35,738 nt of DNA from an uncultured Lachnospiraceae bacterium (lineage in GTDB: Bacteria > Bacillota > Clostridia > Lachnospirales > Lachnospiraceae). Every line of letters starts with the position of its first letter. The first letter of the stretch is position 1. The notes beneath the pieces were generated by a model that saw nothing but the letters and a program-made list of their open reading frames with translations, was not told the origin of the DNA and made no database searches. The position numbers and the translations under genes are program-made. Where the stretch lies: NCBI GenBank assembly GCA_902781455.1, contig CACZJF010000018.1, positions 1 to 35,738 on the forward strand. The letters run 5' to 3'. Below are positions 11,278 to 17,628 of this stretch, one piece after another.

Positions 11278-11309
11278 AAGAGGGCTGCGCCGTCAGGCGC
11301 AGCCCTCTT
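11278..11309. terminator. Perfect 14-bp hairpin terminator, bidirectional
   Basis: AAGAGGGCTGCGCC (11278-11291) and GGCGCAGCCCTCTT (11296-11309) pair perfectly around a GTCA loop. It lies between the convergent secreted-protein and cvfB genes and can serve both. Confidence 0.9.
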
Positions 11310-11345
11310 GTTGCTTCAAATCGATTTCCCTGCAGTATGCAGCTG

Positions 11346-12179
11346 TCAATCCTCCTGCAGCAGATAGATCCTCCTGTCCCGGATCTCCACCTTTCCTTCC
11401 TTCATCAGGTGTCCGACCGCCCGCTTGAATGCATTTTTGCTCAGACCGAATTCCCGCTGGATGATCTCGGGCGATACTCTGTCATCAAAAGGCAGCACGC
11501 CTTCGTACTCTCCGATCACCTTCAGAATCCCCTCTGCGTCCTTGTCCATCTGCAGATACGCTTTCTCCCTCACAGACAGATTCAGCCGTCCGTCCGGGCG
11601 CACTGAGGTAACCCGTGCCTCCACGACATCACCGATCCGGTAAGATGCCTGCGCCTCCTGTTTCGGGATCAATGCGCTGTACCGGTCATCCACTGCGGCA
11701 AACAGGCCGAAGTTGTCACTGGTCTCGTAAATCCGCGCCTTGACCTTTGCATCCTTCTGATAGGGCGCGTCCTGTTCCAGATAGGGATATACATTCATGG
11801 TTGCCGCCAGACGGCCAGTCTTGTCGATGTAAGGTGCCACCAGGACTTCTTCTGAGGTCTTCACCCGTTTCGTCTGCTCGTGGAACGGCAGGAGAAGCTC
11901 TTTCGGCAGTCCCCAGTCGAGAAATGCGCCGATCTTTCCGGTCTGCGTTACCTTCAGGAGTCCGACCTGATGAAGTACCAGCAGCGGTCGTTTCACCGTC
12001 GCGATCAGGCGGTCAGAGGAATCCTTGTACAGGAACACCTCCACCTTGTCCCCGATTTTTGCGCCGGAAGGCACCTCCTTCTTCGGCAGCAATACAGATT
12101 CACCTCTTTCATCTGTCAGGTAAACGCCGAATTCTTTCATCCGGTCAATGGTAAGTGTCTGGATCTCTCCTAATTTCAT
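11346..12179 (-). CDS. cvfB: CvfB-like S1-domain RNA-binding protein
   Basis: 277 residues with the CvfB/YitL architecture: consecutive OB/S1-type RNA-binding domains (about 1-65, 66-135, 140-215; GKIGAFLDWGLPKELLLPF and YSALIPKQEAQASYRIGDVV are characteristic) followed by a C-terminal winged helix (about 225-275, EIIQREFGLSKNAFKRAVGHL). In Staphylococcus aureus CvfB binds RNA and affects virulence-factor expression; here a general post-transcriptional role is inferred. The ATG at 12179 is preceded by AGAGGA. It lies 71 bases downstream of the thioesterase gene in the same direction, so it may be cotranscribed with it. Confidence 0.9.
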   Translation of the reverse strand: MKLGEIQTLTIDRMKEFGVYLTDERGESVLLPKKEVPSGAKIGDKVEVFLYKDSSDRLIATVKRPLLVLHQVGLLKVTQTGKIGAFLDWGLPKELLLPFHEQTKRVKTSEEVLVAPYIDKTGRLAATMNVYPYLEQDAPYQKDAKVKARIYETSDNFGLFAAVDDRYSALIPKQEAQASYRIGDVVEARVTSVRPDGRLNLSVREKAYLQMDKDAEGILKVIGEYEGVLPFDDRVSPEIIQREFGLSKNAFKRAVGHLMKEGKVEIRDRRIYLLQED

Positions 12180-12250
12180 GCTGTCCTCTTTCTGTTACAA
12201 CGTTCTGCATTGCCCTGCCTCTCTGACAGCGCCTCACGCCGCCCACGTTC

Positions 12251-12973
12251 TCACTGTTTCAGGGCGCGCAAAAACTGGACGACGGCACAGGTTTTTCCGG
12301 TTTCTTTCTGCAGGCTGACCGTGACCGTGTCCTGCGTCTTTACAACCAGTGGCGTGATCACCTCTCCCAGAAATGTCTGTTCCTTGTATTCGACTCTGGT
12401 CTCGCCAACCCGGAAACCTCCGGGCAGATAATCCTGCGCCATCTGAATATACTGGCCATTGTTGACGTGATGATTGGAATCCAGATGCCCCCGGTGGATC
12501 GTGAAAGGATCCATCTGGCTGCCGCCGTCGGGGAAACGAATGCGGCGCGGAGCATAGTCCATCTCCAGCTTCTCTGCCAGGCCATATCGCTCAATCATCT
12601 CTTCCGGCACTTTGACAGGACGCTGGTTCTGTGTATCCATCAGAACCCAGACACTGTTGGCCCAGACCGCTTTTTTACCCTGTCCGTCCTCAAGCACAAG
12701 ATTTCGAAGGCCGTAGAAGCTGTTGAAGCTGTAAGGCCAGGTCCGGACTGTGACCTGCTCGCCGAGTCTGGGCATATGGTCCGAAATGATCTGCCAGAAG
12801 ACCAGGATCCAGGCCAGATGGCGCTCCTTCATCCAGGGAATCCCGATTCCCAGATCTTCTCCCTGGAAGGTTGCGGCGTCCTGAAAGTAGTTTACCGCTC
12901 CTACAAGGTGAAGCCGGCAGTCTTCCCCGCACTCCGAGTAGCGGATTCTGGATGGAAACTGATATTCTCCCAT
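12251..12973 (-). CDS. Acyl-ACP thioesterase (FatA/FatB type)
   Basis: 240 residues with two hot-dog folds in tandem, as in the acyl-ACP thioesterase family. It opens with the substrate-facing helix segment (RIRYSECGEDCRLHLVGAVN, YFQDAATFQGEDLGI) and has WVLMDTQNQRPVKVPEEM in the middle. The second half carries the catalytic region with Asp165, Asn167, His169 and Asn171 (LDSNHHVNNGQYI). The enzyme releases free fatty acids from acyl carrier protein. In gut Clostridia these proteins may supply free fatty acids or trim acyl chains; the chain-length preference cannot be read from sequence. The ATG at 12973 follows AGAGGAGAG. No fatty acid synthesis genes are nearby. Confidence 0.92.
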   Translation of the reverse strand: MGEYQFPSRIRYSECGEDCRLHLVGAVNYFQDAATFQGEDLGIGIPWMKERHLAWILVFWQIISDHMPRLGEQVTVRTWPYSFNSFYGLRNLVLEDGQGKKAVWANSVWVLMDTQNQRPVKVPEEMIERYGLAEKLEMDYAPRRIRFPDGGSQMDPFTIHRGHLDSNHHVNNGQYIQMAQDYLPGGFRVGETRVEYKEQTFLGEVITPLVVKTQDTVTVSLQKETGKTCAVVQFLRALKQ

Positions 12974-13009
12974 GTGTTGTTCTCTCCTCTGACGGTTCTG
13001 TCACTGCGT

Positions 13010-13537
13010 TCAGGTCAGCCGCAGCGGCTTCGGCGCGCGCACACCCAGCCTGGCCAGTTCCATGATCGCCGGCACGTCCTCCTTTTCGAACAGAGCCGTT
13101 TCCTCCCGGATCCTGCGCGCAATCCGCGCAATCTCTTTTTCATTTCCCTGAAATGAATTCACCCATCGGTACAGGCCCTCCATGTCCGACGGCCTGTTTT
13201 GAATCCGTGTATTCCTGTAATCAACGACGATCGGAAGATTCTCAATTCCGCACAGTCTTTCGAACCAGGCCTCCCGCATCTGCGTTTTTACCTTGTTCCA
13301 ATGAATCTTTTCCTGGTCCTCTTCCCTCAGCTCAGTCTCGCTCATCTGTTTCAGCAGTTCTGTCATCTGCCGCAGCATGGTGGCCAGGCTTGCCTTCATC
13401 GCTCCCGTATAGGCCGGCATGGACTGAAGCGTTGCCACGCCTGCCGACTTACGCAGCGTTTCCGTGAACCGTCCCATTGCCGGCGCATTCAGATCGTCGC
13501 ATATCTGCGCATATCTCTTCCAGTCAATTCCACTCAT
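13010..13537 (-). CDS. Hypothetical helical protein
   Basis: 175 residues, mostly charged and predicted helical (ETLRKSAGVATLQSMP; MRQMTELLKQMSETELREED may be a coiled coil), no signal peptide or membrane segment. I do not recognise the family. It is probably real: it fills the space between two regulated genes, codon use resembles the neighbours, and it lies 36 bases upstream of the thioesterase in the same direction, so it may be the first gene of a three-gene unit with the thioesterase and cvfB. The ribosome binding site (AAAGGA) is about 13 bases from the ATG, farther than usual. A conserved-looking segment is WFERLCGIENLPIVVDYRNT. Confidence 0.65.
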   Translation of the reverse strand: MSGIDWKRYAQICDDLNAPAMGRFTETLRKSAGVATLQSMPAYTGAMKASLATMLRQMTELLKQMSETELREEDQEKIHWNKVKTQMREAWFERLCGIENLPIVVDYRNTRIQNRPSDMEGLYRWVNSFQGNEKEIARIARRIREETALFEKEDVPAIMELARLGVRAPKPLRLT

Positions 13538-13730
13538 GATGTCATTACGATCCTTTCAGTTCAAGTCTGCCACAGGCAGACAAACACAGAAGTCAGGCTT
13601 CTGGCTCATTCCAGTTCGGATGCAGGCCTTTCAACTTCTACATCATAACATCATATCACAAACGGAATGGAAGGAAAACTGCAGCCGCAATACGTCCTAT
13701 TGGGACTTGCAAACACGTCCCGTCAGTTCG

Positions 13731-13759
13731 TGTTCAATGACCTGTCTTTCTTTTATAAT
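13731..13759 (+). promoter_or_regulatory. Promoter immediately before the XRE gene
   Basis: TATAAT at 13754-13759 with TGTTCA 17 bases upstream (13731-13736). The predicted transcript start (about 13766) coincides with the first base of the likely ATG, so the message may be leaderless. Confidence 0.5.
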
Positions 13760-13766
13760 TCTGTGT

Positions 13767-14171
13767 ATGAGTAAGTTAATGAACGAAAAAGAAAGGGAAA
13801 TCACCACCGTTTTCGGAAGGAAACTCAGGCAGCTCAGGGAGCAGTATGACTGTTCCCAGGAACAGCTCGCTGAGTATTTGGGCTGCTCAGAAGAAACCAT
13901 CCAAAAAATGGAACGAGGCGTACAGAGCGTTAAGTACTGGCGTCTGATCCTCATCTGTGATCGCTTCAATGTGAGTCTCGATTACCTTCTGCGTGATTTT
14001 GACGCTTCCGATCTTCAAACCGTTCCGTCCTACGTCGTGAAACTCTTTCAGGATGCTGATGAGACGGAGTTTGAGGTTTTGTCCCGTCATATGCTCAATG
14101 CCAGCCAGACCATCCGTCTCATACGTTCTTTGAAGGAAAAAATACCGCCTTCCGATCCGGAGGATTCATAA
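13767..14171 (+). CDS. XRE-family HTH regulator
   Basis: 134 residues from the ATG at 13767 (alternative ATG at 13779). The N-terminal two thirds form a Cro/C1-type helix-turn-helix (about 13-75; GRKLRQLREQYDCSQEQLAE, then YLGCSEETIQKMERG, then FNVSLDYLL). The C-terminal part is short, charged and helical (DETEFEVLSRHMLNASQTIRL), perhaps for dimerisation. No ribosome binding site precedes either ATG, and a consensus -10 lies only seven bases upstream, pointing to a leaderless mRNA. The reading frame remains open for about 100 codons upstream, but that stretch covers the intergenic region and does not look like protein. Target genes are unknown; self-regulation is typical. Confidence 0.8.
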   Translation: MSKLMNEKEREITTVFGRKLRQLREQYDCSQEQLAEYLGCSEETIQKMERGVQSVKYWRLILICDRFNVSLDYLLRDFDASDLQTVPSYVVKLFQDADETEFEVLSRHMLNASQTIRLIRSLKEKIPPSDPEDS

Positions 14172-14235
14172 AAAACGGAAGAATCGTGAGATACCGGAAG
14201 AGGTATGAATAATACCGGAAAAGTCTTGAAGAACA

Positions 14236-14279
14236 CCATGAAGAAAAGGTACTGCACACGCAGTACCTTTTCTTCATGG
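14236..14279. terminator. Perfect 20-bp hairpin between XRE gene and tRNA-Gln
   Basis: CCATGAAGAAAAGGTACTGC (14236-14255) and its exact complement (14260-14279) surround an ACAC loop. The right arm contains TTTTCTT and the left arm AAGAAAA. It starts one base beyond the tRNA 3' end and 64 bases after the XRE stop, so it can terminate both convergent transcripts. Confidence 0.85.
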
Positions 14280-14280
14280 A

Positions 14281-14352
14281 CAGGGGTACAAGGATTCGAA
14301 CCTTGAAATGACGGAGTCAGAGTCCGCTGCCTTACCGTTTGGCTATACCCCT
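14281..14352 (-). tRNA. tRNA-Gln (anticodon CTG)
   Basis: A 72-base cloverleaf on the minus strand: acceptor stem AGGGGTA paired with TACCCCT plus discriminator G; D-arm GCC/GGC; anticodon loop CTCTGAC with anticodon CTG, reading CAG; T-arm CAAGG-TTCGAAT-CCTTG. The A1-T72 pair and G73 agree with bacterial tRNA-Gln. CCA is not encoded. A promoter lies at 14387-14415 and a terminator directly follows. Confidence 0.95.
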
Positions 14353-14386
14353 TTGTTCGATTTGTCACTCTCTTGCGACGAAAGTC

Positions 14387-14415
14387 ATTATAACCGTATC
14401 TCACCATCAATGCAA
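14387..14415 (-). promoter_or_regulatory. Promoter of tRNA-Gln
   Basis: On the minus strand TTGCAT (14415-14410) and a perfect TATAAT (14392-14387) are 17 bases apart, placing the transcript start about 28 bases before the mature tRNA. Confidence 0.75.
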
Positions 14416-14430
14416 GTACATTTTTTCACA

Positions 14431-14474
14431 GATGCCCAATTGTTTTTCATCCGATGCCCAATTGCTTTTCATCA
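14431..14474. repeat. Two tandem 22-bp repeats between tRNA-Gln and pncB
   Basis: GATGCCCAATTGTTTTTCAT is repeated with one change at 14453; the units at 14431-14452 and 14453-14474 are directly adjacent. Each holds a central CAATTG and GATG/CATC ends. They lie just upstream of the tRNA promoter and about 100 bases before the pncB -10, so they may be regulator sites. They do not obviously match NiaR or NrtR boxes. Confidence 0.75.
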
Positions 14475-14567
14475 GAAACGTAAGCATATGCTGCCGAAAC
14501 ATAAGGAAAATGTCTCCGGAAGAAGGATTTTTCCACTCTTCGGGTGGTGTTTTCCTGCCATATCTTC

Positions 14568-14573
14568 TATAAT
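14568..14573 (+). promoter_or_regulatory. -10 element of pncB
   Basis: TATAAT lies 26 bases before the pncB start codon. The corresponding -35 (TGGTGT, 14545-14550) is poor. Confidence 0.45.
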
Positions 14574-14599
14574 GCCGGATGAAGGAGGGTTCCGATTCC

Positions 14600-16072
14600 A
14601 TGAGTACAATGAAGCTTACACTGCTTACAGACTTCTATGAACTGACCATGATGCAGGGCTACTTTAAGACCGGGCGCAATCCGAAGGTTGTGTTTGACGC
14701 ATTCTACCGTTCCAACCCGGATGGCGGCGGCTACGCGGTCTGCGCCGGACTGGATCAGGTCATCGACTATGTAAAGAGACTGACCTTTGACCAGGACGAC
14801 ATTGACTATCTGCGTTCCACAGGAACATTTGACGAAGACTTTCTGGAGTATCTTCTGAACTTCCGTTTCTCCGGGGATATCTGGGCGATTCCGGAGGGGA
14901 CGGTCGTCTTTCCCAAGGAGCCTCTGGTTAAAGTGATTGCTCCGATCATGGAAGCGCAGCTGATGGAGACTGCGATTCTCAATATCATTAACCACCAGTC
15001 CCTGATTGCCACGAAGGCGGCGCGTGTCTGCTATGCCGCGCAGGGCGGCGCGGTTATGGAGTTTGGTCTGCGCCGGGCGCAGGGGCCGGACGCGGGCACC
15101 TATGGCGCAAGGGCCGCGATGATCGGCGGCTGCATGGGTACTTCCAATGTGCTGACGGGCCAGCTGTTCGATGTGCCGGTGCTGGGCACCCACGCGCACA
15201 GCTGGATCATGAGTTTCCCGAGTGAATTCGAAGCTTTCTGCACCTACGCGAAGCTCTACCCGGACAACTGTACCCTTCTGGTCGATACCTACGATACACT
15301 CCGTTCGGGTGTTCCGAACGCGATCCGGACATTCCGTTATATGAAGGAGCAGGGAATCGAGCTGAAGAAGTATGGCATCCGCCTTGATTCCGGCGACCTG
15401 GCATATATGTCAAAGAAAGCCCGGGCCATGCTGGACGAGGCCGGCTTCCCGAACGCGACGATCACCGCCAGTTCGGATCTGGATGAATTTCTGATCCAGT
15501 CCCTGATGGCGCAGAGGGCAGCGATCAATTCCTGGGGAGTCGGGACCAACCTGATTACCTCGAAGGATACGCCCGCCTTCGGCGGTGTCTACAAGCTCGC
15601 TGCGATCGAAGATGAAAACGGCAATCTGGTTCCGAAGATCAAGCTCTCGGACAACAGCGAAAAGGTAACCAACCCTGGCAGCAAGAAGATCTACCGCATC
15701 TATGACAAACAGTTCCACAAGATCCGCGCTGACCTGATCTGTCTGGAAGACGAGACATACGATCCTTCCCAGGATCTGCTCCTGTTCGATCCAAGGGAAA
15801 CCTGGAAGAAGACGAAGCTCAAGGGCGGTACCTATGAGATGCGTGAGCTCCTGCAGCCGGTCTTCCTGGGCGGAGAATGTGTCTACACCTCACCGTCTGT
15901 CATGGAGATCCGTGATATCTGCACGAAAGAGAAAGAGTCTCTGTGGGACGAGACCAAACGCTTCGTCAATCCACACGAGATGTATGTCGATCTGTCCGAC
16001 CGTCTGTTCCGGATCAAGACAGATCTGCTCGAGGAGATGGGCCTGCGGCAGATCGAAGACAGCCCGGAGTAA
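14600..16072 (+). CDS. pncB: Nicotinate phosphoribosyltransferase
   Basis: 490-residue enzyme that joins nicotinate to PRPP to make nicotinate mononucleotide in NAD salvage. It shows the family opening TDFYELTMMQGYF (10-22), the substrate loop FGLRRAQGPDAG (155-166) and GTHAHSWIMSF (196-206), which holds the histidine phosphorylated during ATP-coupled turnover, followed by a TIM-barrel-like core (KKYGIRLDSGDLAYMS; GVGTNLITSKDTPAFGGVYKL). Its length places it with the longer Gram-positive form. The ATG at 14600 is chosen because AGGAGGG lies ten bases upstream; an ATG at 14579 would place that site inside the gene. It stands alone with its own promoter and a hairpin terminator. Confidence 0.95.
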   Translation: MSTMKLTLLTDFYELTMMQGYFKTGRNPKVVFDAFYRSNPDGGGYAVCAGLDQVIDYVKRLTFDQDDIDYLRSTGTFDEDFLEYLLNFRFSGDIWAIPEGTVVFPKEPLVKVIAPIMEAQLMETAILNIINHQSLIATKAARVCYAAQGGAVMEFGLRRAQGPDAGTYGARAAMIGGCMGTSNVLTGQLFDVPVLGTHAHSWIMSFPSEFEAFCTYAKLYPDNCTLLVDTYDTLRSGVPNAIRTFRYMKEQGIELKKYGIRLDSGDLAYMSKKARAMLDEAGFPNATITASSDLDEFLIQSLMAQRAAINSWGVGTNLITSKDTPAFGGVYKLAAIEDENGNLVPKIKLSDNSEKVTNPGSKKIYRIYDKQFHKIRADLICLEDETYDPSQDLLLFDPRETWKKTKLKGGTYEMRELLQPVFLGGECVYTSPSVMEIRDICTKEKESLWDETKRFVNPHEMYVDLSDRLFRIKTDLLEEMGLRQIEDSPE

Positions 16073-16112
16073 AAACCGAAGGCAGCCCGGTCGTTTACCG
16101 AAGGCAGCCTCT
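16054..16112 (+). repeat. Three 22-23 bp repeats across the pncB stop codon
   Basis: CGAAGACAGCCCGG at 16054, CGAAGGCAGCCCGG at 16077 and CGAAGGCAGCC at 16099 are spaced 23 and 22 bases. The first encodes the end of pncB (IEDSPE), the others are noncoding. This suggests a local tandem duplication of the gene's 3' end. Confidence 0.65.
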
Positions 16113-16143
16113 TACGTGGGCTTGTTCCAAAACAAATAGAAAC

Positions 16144-16183
16144 CCCCGTATCACGCGGGCCTGCTGCAGGCCCTGATACGGGG
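16144..16183 (+). terminator. Hairpin terminator of pncB
   Basis: CCCCGTATCA (16144-16153) pairs with TGATACGGGG (16174-16183), and GGGCCTGC with GCAGGCCC inside. The sequence ATTGTTATAT follows. Confidence 0.75.
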
Positions 16184-16206
16184 ATTGTTATATCTGTCTT
16201 CACTCT

Positions 16207-16313
16207 TCCCCGTCTGCCGCGACGGATCAGCGGCAAACTTACGGGGAGCGTTTCAACTATCTTCCCTTTTCCCCGTCAGCAGCGAAGCATCAGCAACTTC
16301 GCTTACGGGGAAA
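16207..16313. repeat. Two related 40-bp palindromic elements
   Basis: Elements at 16207-16247 and 16268-16313 share the pattern CCCCGTC...ATCAGC...ACGGGGA. Outer stems are TCCCCGT/ACGGGGA and TTTCCCCGT/ACGGGGAAA; inner stems differ (GCCGC/GCGGC and AGCGAAG/CTTCGCT). The second begins six bases after the ilvE stop and may act as its terminator, although no T-run follows on that strand. Confidence 0.6.
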
Positions 16314-16318
16314 TGACA

Positions 16319-17353
16319 TCACTCGATCACATAGATCCAACCTTCGGGTGCCTCAAGGCGTCCCATCTGGATTCCGGTCAGGGTATCGTACAGCTTCTTC
16401 ATCACCGGGCCGATGTCATGCAGGCCATCCGGCATCTCATAGTAAGTTCCGTGGTCGTAGATTCTGCCAACCGGGGAAATGACCGCCGCGGTACCGCACA
16501 GGCCGCACTCTGCAAACTCGCCCTTTCTCACCTCGTCAAACAGAACCTCTCTCTCCTCTACCTTCATGCCAAGGATTTCTTTCGCGATGTAGACAAGGCT
16601 TCTGCGTGTGATGGACGGAAGGATGCTGGAGCTCTTCGGGACCACAATGGTACCGTCTTTCTTGACCAGAAGGACATTCGCTCCGCCCGTCTCTTCAATC
16701 TTGGTGCGGGTGGCCGGATCAAGATACAGGTTCTCGTCGAACCCGTTCCTGTGGGCATCCATGATCGCGTGCAGACTCATGGCATAGTTCAGGCCAGCCT
16801 TGATGTGTCCGGTTCCATGCGGCGCGGCGCGGTCGAAGTCAGAGATCCTGATTGTGATCGGTTTCACACCGCCCTTAAAGTACGGGCCCACCGGCATGGT
16901 AATGATCCGGAACTGATACTCGTCCGCCGGCTTCACGCCGATGACTGCGTTGCAGCCAAACATATAAGGACGGATGTAAAGCGTGGCACCGCTCCCGTAC
17001 GGGGCGACCCAGGCTGCGTCTGCCTTAACAGTCATACGAACCGCCTCAACCCACTTGTCTACCGGGAAGACCGGCATCTCCAGCCGCTCGCAGGAATCCT
17101 TCATGCGCTGCGCGTTCAGATCCGGACGGAATGTCACAATATGGCCGTCCTCGGTCGTGTAAGCCTTCAGACCTTCAAAGCAGGACTGCGAATACTGAAG
17201 AACGCCTGCGCATTCATTCATGACGACATTCTCATCTTCCGTCAGCTTTCCTTCGTCCCAGCTGCCATTCTTGTAGTTGGCAACAAACCGGTAGTCCGTC
17301 TTCATATAGCCAAAGCCAAGTGACGACCAGTCAATCTGTTTCTTGTTTTCCAT
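16319..17353 (-). CDS. ilvE: Branched-chain amino acid aminotransferase
   Basis: 344-residue PLP enzyme of fold type IV that interconverts valine, leucine and isoleucine with their 2-oxo acids. The Schiff-base lysine is Lys185 in GTGHIKAGLNYAMSL; VLQYSQSCFEGLKAY, LYIRPYMFG, EETGGANVLLV and GTAAVISPVG are all typical of the long (about 340-360 residue) bacterial BCAT group. The ATG at 17353 follows AAAGGCGGGG. A leader of about 125 bases precedes it, but I do not see the T-box signature that often controls this pathway in Firmicutes. It is monocistronic; no other ilv or leu genes are in the window. Confidence 0.95.
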   Translation of the reverse strand: MENKKQIDWSSLGFGYMKTDYRFVANYKNGSWDEGKLTEDENVVMNECAGVLQYSQSCFEGLKAYTTEDGHIVTFRPDLNAQRMKDSCERLEMPVFPVDKWVEAVRMTVKADAAWVAPYGSGATLYIRPYMFGCNAVIGVKPADEYQFRIITMPVGPYFKGGVKPITIRISDFDRAAPHGTGHIKAGLNYAMSLHAIMDAHRNGFDENLYLDPATRTKIEETGGANVLLVKKDGTIVVPKSSSILPSITRRSLVYIAKEILGMKVEEREVLFDEVRKGEFAECGLCGTAAVISPVGRIYDHGTYYEMPDGLHDIGPVMKKLYDTLTGIQMGRLEAPEGWIYVIE

Positions 17354-17484
17354 AGTCCAACCCCGCCTTTCTCAAGCTGATGAATTCTCCCGCCTTACAA
17401 TGCCCGGTCCGAAGTCACCCATGCATCATCGCCGGAAACTGTACGCAGGCAGGCACACTGCGCCCTGCTGCGTTATTTCTTTTG

Positions 17485-17513
17485 AGTTTATCACCACGGT
17501 TTTTTTCCGTCAA
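17485..17513 (-). promoter_or_regulatory. Promoter of ilvE
   Basis: TTGACG (17513-17508) and TAAACT (17490-17485) are 17 bases apart on the minus strand, giving a start near 17478 and a leader of about 125 bases. Confidence 0.65.
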
Positions 17514-17527
17514 TAATGCCTGCACAT

Positions 17528-17556
17528 TTGCGTTTCTTCCTGTTTTGCCGTATAGT
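17528..17556 (+). promoter_or_regulatory. Promoter of the M28-like peptidase gene
   Basis: TTGCGT (17528-17533) and TATAGT (17551-17556) have a 17-base spacer. A perfect dyad GAATAG-TATG-CTATTC follows at 17570-17585, close to the predicted transcript start, and could be an operator. Confidence 0.6.
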
Positions 17557-17628
17557 AAGGATGTATAAGGAATAGTATGCTATTCGCAGTCTTGTTTCAT
17601 GTTACATTTTGGGGGAGTGGATAATCAA

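Noticed and set aside
17354-17484. T-box leader of ilvE
   Set aside because: No AGGGTGG-type T-box sequence and no terminator/antiterminator pair are visible in the 125-base leader.
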